From NCBI RefSeq assembly GCF_026240635.1, contig NZ_CP110848.1, forward strand, positions 746,501 through 810,500: a stretch of DNA of 64,000 nt. Direction: 5' to 3'. Positions 1-9,498 of the stretch are shown here, in pieces (the first letter of the stretch is position 1; each line of letters starts with the position of its first letter). The DNA is from Trichothermofontia sichuanensis B231 (GTDB taxonomy: Bacteria > Cyanobacteriota > Cyanobacteriia > B231). A model generated the notes under the pieces. The model did no database searches. It saw only the letters and a list, made by a program, of their open reading frames with translations, and was not told where the DNA came from. The position numbers and the translations under genes are program-made.

Positions 1-1173
1 GGTCTTGCGGTCCTGAGTTATAGTTCGGCCCTAGCTCTCTGGCCAGTCTTGGCCCTAGCGGTGATGGTGCTGCGATTTCGTTGGCCCCTACGGTTGCTCT
101 ATCCAGGCGTTGCGATCGCGGTTCTGAGTCTTTACTTCCTTACCTACCAAAAACCCGCCCATCATCCCGATCTCGCCAGCCCTGGTTCCTTACAGACCCT
201 GGTTTATATCCCCCGTTACCTAGGTTGGATATTTAGCGATCGTCCCAGTATGGCCGTTCTCTTGGGCATGATCGGGATAGGAATATGTTTGGGATTTGCC
301 GGTTACTGGTTACTGACCGGGGGGCAACGCCAGCAACCCGATTGGTTTCCCTGGCTGGCCATTCAGGGGTATGTCTTGGGCACGGCAGCAATGGCGGCTG
401 TTAGCCGTTCCGGCTTTGGTCTAGAGCAGGCCCAGACGTCTCGCTATGGGTCCCTCCCCGCCCTCTTCTGGTTGGCGACGATTGTCCTCATCGTCACCGC
501 CCTGCAAACCTGGGGAACTGCCCGTTGGCGCTCGCGCCTGCTGTTGGCGTTCCTGGCCCTGCTGCTGATCCTGGTGGGTAACCTATACCGGATTGGGGTG
601 GGCATTGCCCAAACGATCGCCCTACGGGCTGCCCACCAACCCCTGGTCACCCTGTCACTACAGTTGGGCGTCCAAGATCCGGAAATTGTCCGAGCGATCG
701 TGGGCAATCGCCCGGCAGCTTTTTTTCACCTCACCCCCGTGCTGTCCGCTCACCAGTTAGTCCCCTTTACCCAGGATATTCGCCAGCACAATCCCTGTGT
801 GCCGCTCGGGAAACCTCTCCCGTCCCTTGCTCCGGAAACGGAGGCCGCGATCGGGGCAATCACCACCCAGAAATGGTTAGGAGACAACGTGGTTACCCTA
901 GAAGGATGGATAGCAGCCCCCCGTAACGCCGTGCGGTGTCTAGCCCTAGTTGATCAGCATCAAGTTGTCCAGGGATTTGCCTTACCAGGATTGCAACGGA
1001 CAAAAAATGTGATACAAGTACAGGGATCGACGGCTGCTGTTTTAGGTTGGAAAGGGTATGCACAGCAATCGGCACCGCGTGCGGCCAAAGGTTCGGGAAC
1101 CTCTGATCTCAAGGTCTACGCTACCTTTAACGACCGATCGGGCTGGGTCGCTTTGCGGAATCCGCAGCAATAA
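1..1173 (+). CDS. Integral membrane protein, 5' end outside window
   Basis: The reading frame is open from the first base of the window, so this is the C-terminal part of a longer protein; an internal TTG or ATG near 49-64 would only be a fallback start. The visible part has several hydrophobic segments (roughly residues 10-35, 60-90, 130-150 and 160-180 counted from base 49), then a soluble C-terminal domain of about 190 residues without motifs I recognise. Multi-spanning proteins with a soluble tail of this kind are common among cyanobacterial polysaccharide and glycosyltransferase genes, and the type I secretion cluster follows 98 bp downstream, but neither point assigns a function. It ends with TAA at 1171-1173. 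Function unknown. Confidence 0.75.
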   Translation, partial: GLAVLSYSSALALWPVLALAVMVLRFRWPLRLLYPGVAIAVLSLYFLTYQKPAHHPDLASPGSLQTLVYIPRYLGWIFSDRPSMAVLLGMIGIGICLGFAGYWLLTGGQRQQPDWFPWLAIQGYVLGTAAMAAVSRSGFGLEQAQTSRYGSLPALFWLATIVLIVTALQTWGTARWRSRLLLAFLALLLILVGNLYRIGVGIAQTIALRAAHQPLVTLSLQLGVQDPEIVRAIVGNRPAAFFHLTPVLSAHQLVPFTQDIRQHNPCVPLGKPLPSLAPETEAAIGAITTQKWLGDNVVTLEGWIAAPRNAVRCLALVDQHQVVQGFALPGLQRTKNVIQVQGSTAAVLGWKGYAQQSAPRAAKGSGTSDLKVYATFNDRSGWVALRNPQQ

Positions 1174-1271
1174 TTTTGAAGTTTACTCAGAATCAAGCAA
1201 CTTCAACCAATGAGCACAAACGTCCACGAGTGTATCAGCAGTATGGGAAGATTCATCAACTGGGGTGACGC

Positions 1272-2045
1272 ATGAGTGTTTGCTTTCAGATTGGCACAGA
1301 GGCGATCGCGCCAGAGGGTATGCTGACCCTCTTGAACCGCTATCAACTCACGCCCCAACTGCTGAAAGGCTACATCGTCGATCAAGCGATCGCAGCAATT
1401 ACCTGTAGTGATGAGGAATTCAAAGCTGCCCAAACTCAACTGTGCCAACGCTACCAACTGGCTACCCCCGATGCCCTCGAAAAGTGGCGTGAACAACAGG
1501 GCATGACTGAGGAAGACTTTGTCAGTATGCTCACGCGGGCCGTCCGCGTCGAGAAGTTTAAACAGGAAACCTGGGGGCCAAAAACAGAATCCTATTTCTT
1601 GTCCCGGAAAAGTTCTCTGGACCAAGTCATCTATTCCCTGATTCGCACCCGCGACCTGGGGCTGGCCCAGGAACTCTACTTTCGGATTAAGGAGGGGGAA
1701 CAGTCGTTCGCAGAACTGGCCCGCCAATACTCAGAAGGGATTGAAGCCTCGACAGGCGGTGTGTTAGGTCCCGTGCGAATTGACCAGCCTCACCCGGCGG
1801 TTAGCCGCCTGCTGGCCGTTAGTCAACCAGGACAGCTTTGGCCCCCCCGTCCGCTGGCAGAATGGTTTATCATTGTCCGACTGGAAAAGTTCATCCCAGC
1901 CCAACTGGATGAAGCCATGCGCCGTCGTCTCATTGATGAGATGTTTGAAACTTGGGTGAGAGAGCAAATGCAACAAATGGGACCACTCCGCCTGGTTGAG
2001 TCTGCCACACCTTCTAGCCCTGACACCCAAAGCCAAGAGTTATGA
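1272..2045 (+). CDS. Parvulin/SurA-like peptidylprolyl isomerase of secretion cluster
   Basis: A 257-residue protein. The N-terminal half is helical (SurA_N-like), and residues about 105-215 resemble a parvulin rotamase domain, including the run EGEQSFAELARQYSEG and the following GGVLGP turn, which are typical of the family. Parvulins speed cis-trans isomerisation of proline bonds and help folding. No signal peptide is visible, so the protein is predicted to be cytoplasmic, unlike periplasmic SurA. Its TGA overlaps the ATG of the ABC exporter gene (ATGA), which implies translational coupling and suggests it handles the substrate before export. GGGGTG lies just upstream of the ATG at 1272. The family call is good; the substrate link is inference. 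Confidence 0.8.
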   Translation: MSVCFQIGTEAIAPEGMLTLLNRYQLTPQLLKGYIVDQAIAAITCSDEEFKAAQTQLCQRYQLATPDALEKWREQQGMTEEDFVSMLTRAVRVEKFKQETWGPKTESYFLSRKSSLDQVIYSLIRTRDLGLAQELYFRIKEGEQSFAELARQYSEGIEASTGGVLGPVRIDQPHPAVSRLLAVSQPGQLWPPRPLAEWFIIVRLEKFIPAQLDEAMRRRLIDEMFETWVREQMQQMGPLRLVESATPSSPDTQSQEL

Positions 2046-5000
2046 CGCAACCGACTACCCAACAAACTGTTTCGCAAACGGAAGTCCGTGAGTTCATTCG
2101 CCAAATCCCCCCTTTCGATCGCCTAAGCAGCAGCGCGATCGATACCCTGCTCAAGGATGCTCAACTCCTGCGCTATCCGATCGGACGCCCCATCTTGGTG
2201 CATGATAAGCTGCCGATCCAAATCTCAATTATTTACGATGGTCAGGTGCGGTTACTGGGCCACGATCAGCGGGTACAAACCCCGATCAGTCTGCGGTTGG
2301 CGGGTCCCGGTGAGGTGCTGGGGTGGGCTGGCCTCGTACGGGGAGTGCCCTGCGAAACGGCGATCGCCTCCCGTGAAACCATTTGTCTGAACATTCCTGC
2401 CGACACTTTTCTGAGCTTGCTCAAAACCGAAGCCGTTCTGCGGGATGCCTTTCAAGATCGCTGTTCCTTGAATGAGTTATTTGATCTCGTCGGCTTGGAA
2501 CTGCAACGGCGGGCGGATGGGACTGCTGATCTCAAGGCGTTAACCGCCGAAATTCTGCCAGATGCGGTAGTGTGTACTGTGCCACCGGGGGGCAAAGTTG
2601 CCGCTGCACCCACTACCGGGGCCGTCCTGCTCGATCCCGATCGCATCTGGCTCATTAGTGCCGGTTCCGTTGGTGAAATTCCCACCGGGGGGCGGGTCAG
2701 CTTTGATAGCCCGACCCAACTGCTCACTGCCGATCGTACCCACGGCGTTCGGCTAGTGGGCATTCGCGAGTTGCAGATGCCGAGTAGCCCCGCCATCAAG
2801 ATCGCCGATAGCCTTGTCGTCGAGGAGGCGGGGGGCGAATCCACGGATGACACGGCACAGCAAGCAGCTCACCACCTGGCCCTGACCGAGATTCCCTACG
2901 GCCCACCCCAACCCCCGGAACCACCCACTGATCCCCTGGCCCCAGCCATCCGTTACCCCTTCGTGCGGGGGCGGGGGCCTGTGGAGGCCCCTCTGGCCTG
3001 CTTCCAAATGCTGAGTCAACTGGCGGGGGTGAACTTCCGTAAGGATCTCGTGCGGAAGGTGGTGGTTAACCAGCTACAAACCCGCAATGAACTGTCCCTA
3101 CAAGCCTGCGGCGCGATCGCGGAAATGATGGGGATGCGGGCGCAATTGGTGGCTGTTGCCGCCGCCTCGGTGCCACGACTCAAGGGACCGGCAATGGTCC
3201 TCTGGCAGGATAGCTACGCCCTGCTCTACAGCATCTCCGAACAGGAAATTGTCATGGCCGTGCCCGAAGTGGGCATCATGCGCAAGCGACCCAAAGAATT
3301 CCAAGATTTGTGGGGCGAGCAGGGCCAAGTCCTCCTCTTACAACCCCCGGCGGAGGAACAACGGGAGAAATTTAGCCTGCGCTGGTTTATCCCGGCGATG
3401 CGGGAACACCGCAAAGTCCTGATCGAGGTCTTTATTGCTTCCTTTTTCGTCCAGTTATTCGGTCTTGCGAACCCACTGATTACCCAGGTCATCATTGACA
3501 AGGTGTTGATCCAGCGTAGTCTGGCAACCCTGGACGTGTTGGGGGTTCTGATGCTGGTCTTGGCCCTGTTTGAGGCCTTACTGACCAGTTTACGCACCTA
3601 TCTGTTTGTCGATACGACCAATCGTATTGACCTCAAGCTGGGGTCAGAGGTCATTAACCACCTGCTGCGTCTGCCCCTGAGCTACTTCGATAACCGCCGG
3701 GTTGGGGAATTGGCGGGCCGGGTCCATGAACTGGAGCGCATTCGCCAATTCCTGACAGGTACGGTCTTGACCGTGGTGTTGGATGCCGTGTTCTCGGTGG
3801 TCTATATTGCCGTCATGTTGCTCTACAGTTGGCTGCTAACTGTGATTGCAATGGCAACGGTACCGGCGTTTGCAATTCTGGCGTTGATTGTGTCTCCCTT
3901 GGTGCGCCGGATGCTCCGCCGGAAGGCCGAGCGGGCCGCGGACACGGAATCCTACCTGGTGGAAGTGCTGTCGGGGATTCAAACGGTTAAGGCCCAGAAT
4001 ATCGAACTCAAGGCCCGCTGGAGTTGGCAGGAGAAATACGCCCGCTATATTGGTGCAGGCTTCCGGACTGTCTTGACCTTTACCACCGCCAGTTCCATCA
4101 GTGGCTTTTTGCAAAAGCTGTCGGGTTTGTTGATCCTGTGGGTCGGTGCGCACTTGGTCTTGACCGAGCAACTCACCCTGGGGCAGTTGATTGCTTTCCG
4201 GATCATTTCTGGCTATGTGACCAGTCCGTTGCTCCGTCTGGTCCAACTGTGGCAAAACTTCCAGGAAACAGCACTGTCGATCGAACGTCTGAGCGACATT
4301 CTCGATGCTCATCCCGAATCCGATGAGGTTGATCGCACCAATATCCCCATGCCGCCGATTATCGGGGCCGTGAAGTACGAAGATGTGTCTTTCCGCTTCA
4401 ACCCCAGCGGTCCGCTCCAGGTGGTGAATGTGAATCTGGAATTTGAGCCGGGGATGTTTGTCGGCATTGTGGGTCAAAGTGGCTCAGGGAAGAGTACCTT
4501 GATGAAACTGTTACAACGGTTGTATGAACCGACCGCAGGCCGGATTCAAATTGATGGGTACGATATCAGTAAGGTAGAACTGTATTCCCTGCGGCGGCAG
4601 CTCGGTGTGGTTCTGCAAGATACGTTGCTATTTAATGGCACGGTCCAGGAAAACATTGCCCTGACCAACCCGGAAGCCACCACTGACGAGATCATTAAGG
4701 CCGCCAAGATTGCCGCTGCCCATGACTTCATTATGACCCTGCCCAATGGTTACAACACGGTTGTGGGTGAACGGGGGGCCTCACTTTCCGGGGGCCAGCG
4801 TCAGCGGATCGCGATTGCCCGGACGGTGTTGCAAAATCCCCGTCTGCTGATTTTGGACGAAGCCACCAGCGCCCTCGATTACAATTCCGAGCGCCAGGTT
4901 TGCCAGAATTTGGCGGAAGCGTTTGAGGGGCGAACCGTCTTCTTCATTACCCACCGGTTGTCTACTGTTCGGAATGCCGATCGCATTCTCATGATGGATC

Positions 5001-5095
5001 AGGGATCGGTCGTTGAGGAAGGCACCCATGAGGAACTCATGGCTCTGCGCGGGCGCTACTATTGCTTGTATCAGCAGCAGGAATCCCAACTATAG
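2042..5095 (+). CDS. Type I secretion ABC exporter with cNMP-binding-like and C39-like domains
   Basis: A 1017-residue HlyB/HetC-like exporter. Residues about 20-130 resemble a cyclic-nucleotide-binding domain. Residues about 315-435 form a C39 peptidase-like domain, but the expected catalytic Cys position reads PLACFQML and the expected His region reads DSYALLY, so it looks inactive, like the HlyB CLD that only recognises substrate. A six-helix transmembrane domain spans about 455-730. The nucleotide-binding domain has Walker A GQSGSGKST (about 810), signature LSGGQRQR (about 914), Walker B LLILDEATSALD (about 936) and an H-loop at FITHRLS. It couples ATP hydrolysis to one-step export across both membranes, with the HlyD protein encoded 34 bp downstream and a TolC-type channel not present here. 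The start overlaps the isomerase stop. Confidence 0.92.
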   Translation: MTQPTTQQTVSQTEVREFIRQIPPFDRLSSSAIDTLLKDAQLLRYPIGRPILVHDKLPIQISIIYDGQVRLLGHDQRVQTPISLRLAGPGEVLGWAGLVRGVPCETAIASRETICLNIPADTFLSLLKTEAVLRDAFQDRCSLNELFDLVGLELQRRADGTADLKALTAEILPDAVVCTVPPGGKVAAAPTTGAVLLDPDRIWLISAGSVGEIPTGGRVSFDSPTQLLTADRTHGVRLVGIRELQMPSSPAIKIADSLVVEEAGGESTDDTAQQAAHHLALTEIPYGPPQPPEPPTDPLAPAIRYPFVRGRGPVEAPLACFQMLSQLAGVNFRKDLVRKVVVNQLQTRNELSLQACGAIAEMMGMRAQLVAVAAASVPRLKGPAMVLWQDSYALLYSISEQEIVMAVPEVGIMRKRPKEFQDLWGEQGQVLLLQPPAEEQREKFSLRWFIPAMREHRKVLIEVFIASFFVQLFGLANPLITQVIIDKVLIQRSLATLDVLGVLMLVLALFEALLTSLRTYLFVDTTNRIDLKLGSEVINHLLRLPLSYFDNRRVGELAGRVHELERIRQFLTGTVLTVVLDAVFSVVYIAVMLLYSWLLTVIAMATVPAFAILALIVSPLVRRMLRRKAERAADTESYLVEVLSGIQTVKAQNIELKARWSWQEKYARYIGAGFRTVLTFTTASSISGFLQKLSGLLILWVGAHLVLTEQLTLGQLIAFRIISGYVTSPLLRLVQLWQNFQETALSIERLSDILDAHPESDEVDRTNIPMPPIIGAVKYEDVSFRFNPSGPLQVVNVNLEFEPGMFVGIVGQSGSGKSTLMKLLQRLYEPTAGRIQIDGYDISKVELYSLRRQLGVVLQDTLLFNGTVQENIALTNPEATTDEIIKAAKIAAAHDFIMTLPNGYNTVVGERGASLSGGQRQRIAIARTVLQNPRLLILDEATSALDYNSERQVCQNLAEAFEGRTVFFITHRLSTVRNADRILMMDQGSVVEEGTHEELMALRGRYYCLYQQQESQL

Positions 5096-5129
5096 GAGTC
5101 CTAGTTTAACGGATTAAGGAGTCACCGCC

Positions 5130-6788
5130 ATGCCACAACCACCCCAAAGTAATAACGGCTATCCGAGTAACGGCAACGGCCATATCAACGGGTATGCCAA
5201 CGGTCATGCCAATGGTCACGCGGCTAGTGGGGCTGGCTTGCAGGGCCAAACCTCAACCTTGGTCAAAACGGCGCCGCGTCAGCAGGTGACCCTTCCCAAG
5301 GACACCTTTGAATTACCGATCGAACAGCCGATTATTCTGGAACGCCATCGGTTTTGGTCCCACGCCCTGGTCTGGACGATTGTGGGGGTAACAACTGCGG
5401 GGGTTCTCTGGGCGGCGTTTGCACCGATCGAGCAGGCGGTACCGGCAACGGGCCGCTTGGAACCCGATGGGGCTGTCCACTCGGTCGAGCCGCCCAGCCC
5501 AGGGGTGGTTACGGCGATTCATGTCAGGGACGGGGACCATGTTAAGAAGGGGGATCTGCTGTTATCTCTGGACCCCCGCACGACGGAAGCCGATGTCCAG
5601 TCCTATGCAGCTCTGCAAAAACAATTGGCAGCCGATGAAAAGCGTTTTGCCAGTCGACTTAACGGCGGCGTCCTAGACCCGAATAACCCCAATGTGGCCG
5701 ATTTAGCTTCCCTGGTGAATTTGCGCAATACCTTGATTGTCGAAAACCAGTTTCTGGAAGCTCGCCTGACGGGTGGTTCCCCAGCGGGCGGTCCCAATCC
5801 CCAGATCAATGCGGTGCAGCAGGAACTGTTGCGTAGCAGTCGAGCGGAAATTGAGGCCCGGATTGCTGCTCAGGAACGGAACATCCAGGAGCAGAAAAAG
5901 CAATACGAACAGGTGAGTAACCAGTTGGTGACGGCGCAACAGGTCGTAGACCTGAACCAAAAGATTCTCAGCCAGATTGAACCCCTGGTGGCGGAAGGGG
6001 CACTCTCACAACTGCAATATAGCCGGCAAATGCAGGAGGTTCTTACCCGGCGCTCTGAAGTGGAGCGTCTGACGGGTGAAAAACAACGGCTAGAATTGGC
6101 GATCGCCCAGGCTGAGAAGGAACTGGCCACGACGATCGCTACCAACCAACGCACGATTCTTGATCGTATTGCTGAGAATCAACGTCGGATTGCGGATATC
6201 GATGTCCAGATTGGGCGCACTCGCCAGCAGGATTATCGATCGTTGGTGGACAATCAAAAGCGCCTTGTGGAGACGAATAGTCAACTCGCGAAGGCTCAGG
6301 TGGCCAATGCTTACCGAGAGTTACGGGCACCTGCTGATGGGACGGTCTTTGATTTGCAAGTCACGGCGGTGGGGCAGGTCGTTAGTCCCCTGAACCCCGG
6401 TGCCAAGCCAGTTCTGAAGATTGTGCCGGATGATAACTTGGTGGCAACCGTTTATCTGACCAACCGGGATATTGGCTTTGTTGAGCCAGGGATGCCCGTG
6501 GAGGTGCAGGTGGCCTCTTTCCCCTCGTCTGAGTTTGGGGTGCTACATGGAACCCTTGTTTCGATCGGATCCGATGCCCTACCGCCGACCCAGGAGCGGC
6601 CTTTCTATGCCTTCCCGGCCCGGATCGAACTGGATGAGCAGGAGTTCCGGCTGAAGAATGGCAACACCATTCGCCTGCAATCAGGGATGGAGGTGAATGC
6701 CCAAATCAAGGTGCGCAAGCGGACGGTGCTGAGTATCTTTACCGAGCGCTTTAATAATCGCATGGATAGTCTGAAGACCGTGCGTTAA
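5130..6788 (+). CDS. HlyD-family membrane fusion protein
   Basis: A 552-residue periplasmic adaptor for the exporter upstream. It has an Asn/Gly-rich cytoplasmic tail (residues 1-40), one transmembrane helix at about 77-97, a first lipoyl half around EPPSPGVVTAIHVRDGDHV (about 125), a long coiled-coil hairpin at about 165-395, the second lipoyl half at ELRAPADGTVFDLQ (about 398), and a C-terminal beta-barrel region. This is the usual HlyD order and length. It bridges the ABC exporter and the outer-membrane channel. A good ribosome site (AAGGAG) precedes the ATG by 8 bases. Its TAA overlaps the ATG of the next gene, so the cluster probably forms one transcript from 1272 onward. Confidence 0.92.
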   Translation: MPQPPQSNNGYPSNGNGHINGYANGHANGHAASGAGLQGQTSTLVKTAPRQQVTLPKDTFELPIEQPIILERHRFWSHALVWTIVGVTTAGVLWAAFAPIEQAVPATGRLEPDGAVHSVEPPSPGVVTAIHVRDGDHVKKGDLLLSLDPRTTEADVQSYAALQKQLAADEKRFASRLNGGVLDPNNPNVADLASLVNLRNTLIVENQFLEARLTGGSPAGGPNPQINAVQQELLRSSRAEIEARIAAQERNIQEQKKQYEQVSNQLVTAQQVVDLNQKILSQIEPLVAEGALSQLQYSRQMQEVLTRRSEVERLTGEKQRLELAIAQAEKELATTIATNQRTILDRIAENQRRIADIDVQIGRTRQQDYRSLVDNQKRLVETNSQLAKAQVANAYRELRAPADGTVFDLQVTAVGQVVSPLNPGAKPVLKIVPDDNLVATVYLTNRDIGFVEPGMPVEVQVASFPSSEFGVLHGTLVSIGSDALPPTQERPFYAFPARIELDEQEFRLKNGNTIRLQSGMEVNAQIKVRKRTVLSIFTERFNNRMDSLKTVR

Positions 6789-9163
6789 TGGCTAAGGGCG
6801 ATCGGTGGGGCCAGGGAGAGCTAAAGGGGGATAGGACAACCGCCTGGTCATTGACCCATCAGGTTGCAAGACCCTTGTCGGTGGTTACCCAATTCAGTCC
6901 GCCTGGCAAGATCTGCAAGTCTGGGCGATGGCTTCCTGGCCCGTGGGGTTGCCTGCTGGCGATCGCGCTAATCGCCCATTGGCTTTTATGGTTGCCGGTC
7001 CCTTTGGCAATACGGGCGATCGCAGCGGTGGCGATCGCGGGGGGTATTCCCGGTTATCTCTGGGTTATGGCCTGGGTTGGGCAGCAGCCAGTTCCCCCTA
7101 GGGGGTGGGAGCGCTGGATTTTGGTGATTGGCAGTGCCTATGGGCTGATGATCTTGGTGATGCTAGCCCTCAGCTATTTACCGGGAGGGGTAAGCCAGTG
7201 GCAGAGCTTGGCTGCCTTTGATGGATTATCCCTGGGGTTAGCAGGTTGGGTTGCTTGCCAGAGGGTTAGCTTCCAGACTTTCAGGCAATTAGGCCAGCAA
7301 CTGCGTGGGATCGGGATATCCGCTCATAGGCCAGTTACCTGTACCCATCGGGGCAAAGATCTTGCCTCCCAGCCCCCGACCACTTCTCCGAGCCAGGGAG
7401 AAGCGGCGTGGGTTTACCCAGTATCATCGCCGCTGTGGTTGGGGTTAGGCATTTGGCTGCTGGTGGTTTTGGGGGGGTTTTATCGGTTCGCTTACCTGGG
7501 CTATTCCGACTTTCACGGGGATGAGGCACGGGCTGCTCTACGGGCCGCAGCGGTACTCCAGGGGTATGAAGATGTGCTGTTTCTGCATCGCAAGGGACCC
7601 GCAGAAATTCTGCTGCCAACCGTCATGTATGCTCTGACGGGCCAGTTAACTGAGGCGATCGCCCGTTCCCTGTTGGCCCTGGCTAATCTGACGGGCTTAC
7701 TGGCGGTATTGGTTTTAGGACATCGCCTGTGGGGACCGTTAGCGGGTTGGGCTGCTGCCCTTTTCCTGGCACTCAATGGCTATCTGATTGGCTTTGGTCG
7801 GCTTGTGCAATACCAGAGCCTCGTGTTTTTGATGAGTGTGTTAGTCATCCTAGTCCTCTATCGCCTAGCCCAGCAGCCCCAGGCGATCGCCCGCTATGGT
7901 GTCCTAGCCGCATTATTCCTGGCTACTGGTCTGCTGGCCCACTATGAAGCGGCTGGAATTCTCTTACCAGCGGGCTATTTACTGGTGCGTATTCAGCGAT
8001 CGCAGCCTGCAACCAGTTGGCGACAATGGTGCTTACCGCTGCTGGTGTTGCTAGTCCCCCTCCTCGCCTTTTATATCCCGTTTTTAGCCCACCCCCAGTT
8101 TGCAGACACCAACGCCTACTTGGGAATGCGGCTGATTGGGGAACAGGTCTTGTACAACCACCTCGTGAGTTTTTTCCAACGGGCGACCATCTACAACACC
8201 ACTGATTATCTGCTGCTGATGATTGGCTTTGTCTTAGTCACCCTGGCCTATGGAACAGGGCGACTGCATCCGGCCTGGGCGGGGTGGAGTTTGGCAATGG
8301 TGGGGTTGGGAATTGGGCTATCGGTTTGGCAACCGAGCCTGTTGACGATCGCCGGGATCGATTTTACCGGCGTGTTATTCCTACTTCCCTGTCTGGCTAT
8401 CTGGTTGGCACCGGGCGTGCCGCCGCCTGAACGTTTAGTCTGGCTCTGGTTTGGCAGTCTATTTCTTTTAACCTGTTTCCGGGTAGCCCGTCCCCACACC
8501 CATGTGTATGTCTTCTTTATTCCCTGGGGATTACTGAGTGGGTTCGGGGTTAGCCTAGTATGGAGTTGGGGGCGGCAGTGGCTGCGGCTGGCGGTGGCAC
8601 GACGGCTTGGCTTAGTGGCCCTAAGTCTGGCGATCCCCCTTTCCAGTACCTATAGCTACTTGTATTTTATTCACCATCGGGTTGAGATTATTCGGGATTG
8701 GGAACAGTATCACCCCACTGGCCTTTTTTGGAAATCCTACCAGGCACCGGATTTACGCAAGCTCTTTGGTTTTCCTTACAATGAAGGCTGGCGCGTGATT
8801 CCCCTGTTGTACCAGGATGGCATTGTTCAGGGAAACTACCAGATGAATGAGGTGATCTGGGTTACCTATTGGTATATTCGTCAGGCCCAGTTTTGCGAAC
8901 AGGATTGTCCTTACTTTTTCCTAGCGGATATTCTGGACAAACGGGATCAAAACGCTGACCTACCAGAAACTTTACGCCAAAGAGGATATCAATTATTTGG
9001 CGTGGTGACCGTGAAAAATAATCCCCGGCTACGCATTTATCAACGGGGAATCTCTGCTAATTCGGTACCGATGGTTTTCAGGTTTGAGGACTACGAACGG
9101 CGGTTTTATGAAAATTTTACTGATGCCAATTTTCAACTTTATCCACCGATCGTTTCACCCTAG
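6788..9163 (+). CDS. GT39/ArnT-like membrane glycosyltransferase
   Basis: A 791-residue polytopic membrane protein. After a basic N-terminal region with several hydrophobic helices comes a long loop. The first exposed loop of the conserved part carries YSDFHGDEARAALRAA (about residues 240-255), the acidic motif typical of GT39/PMT and ArnT-type enzymes that take sugars from lipid-phosphate donors. About ten more transmembrane segments follow, then a soluble C-terminus of about 170 residues. The ATG overlaps the hlyD-like stop (TAATG), which points to co-expression with the secretion system. A role in glycosylating an exported product is plausible but is inference. Its 3' end overlaps the convergent grrM remnant by a few bases. 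Confidence 0.8.
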   Translation: MAKGDRWGQGELKGDRTTAWSLTHQVARPLSVVTQFSPPGKICKSGRWLPGPWGCLLAIALIAHWLLWLPVPLAIRAIAAVAIAGGIPGYLWVMAWVGQQPVPPRGWERWILVIGSAYGLMILVMLALSYLPGGVSQWQSLAAFDGLSLGLAGWVACQRVSFQTFRQLGQQLRGIGISAHRPVTCTHRGKDLASQPPTTSPSQGEAAWVYPVSSPLWLGLGIWLLVVLGGFYRFAYLGYSDFHGDEARAALRAAAVLQGYEDVLFLHRKGPAEILLPTVMYALTGQLTEAIARSLLALANLTGLLAVLVLGHRLWGPLAGWAAALFLALNGYLIGFGRLVQYQSLVFLMSVLVILVLYRLAQQPQAIARYGVLAALFLATGLLAHYEAAGILLPAGYLLVRIQRSQPATSWRQWCLPLLVLLVPLLAFYIPFLAHPQFADTNAYLGMRLIGEQVLYNHLVSFFQRATIYNTTDYLLLMIGFVLVTLAYGTGRLHPAWAGWSLAMVGLGIGLSVWQPSLLTIAGIDFTGVLFLLPCLAIWLAPGVPPPERLVWLWFGSLFLLTCFRVARPHTHVYVFFIPWGLLSGFGVSLVWSWGRQWLRLAVARRLGLVALSLAIPLSSTYSYLYFIHHRVEIIRDWEQYHPTGLFWKSYQAPDLRKLFGFPYNEGWRVIPLLYQDGIVQGNYQMNEVIWVTYWYIRQAQFCEQDCPYFFLADILDKRDQNADLPETLRQRGYQLFGVVTVKNNPRLRIYQRGISANSVPMVFRFEDYERRFYENFTDANFQLYPPIVSP

Positions 9164-9498
9164 GCTGTCAAACCCAAGGAATTTTCTAACTTGTCTAGTA
9201 CAATATCCGTAATCGACTTGATGCGATGCCGACAGGCTTTAGTTTCCGTTGAGGCAAACGTACCATTTTCCCAATACTTATTACTGCCGGCGCTGCCGCC
9301 ACACACCCCAAAGTATTCACAGGTTGCTTGGCATTGCTGGCGACCTGCCTGCATATCACGATAGATCGCTTGGAACTTCTCGGTATGGCACATGGACTCT
9401 AGGCTATCCTTTAAGACATTGCCAAAGACAAAATTACCGTAACGTTCTGTCTTCACCGATAACAATTCTGGATCGAACGTAGAAAACAGGATTGGCCC
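9160..9498 (-). pseudogene. grrM: grrM remnant: C-terminal SPASM part of radical SAM maturase
   Basis: Only about 112 codons of a GrrM/OscB-type radical SAM/SPASM peptide maturase remain. The fragment reads from PILFSTFDPELL through YGNFVFGNVL to the Cys-rich SPASM tail (CQATCEYFGVCGGSAGSNKY), the part that holds auxiliary iron-sulfur clusters. The radical SAM core with its CxxxCxxC motif, normally about 270 residues, is absent. The grrA stop codon (9499-9501) is directly adjacent and in the same frame, so a deletion has apparently joined the end of grrA to the middle of grrM. The only internal start is a TTG (9465), which would give 101 residues without a catalytic core. The family assignment is from memory of GrrM sequences and is strong. 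Confidence 0.85.
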
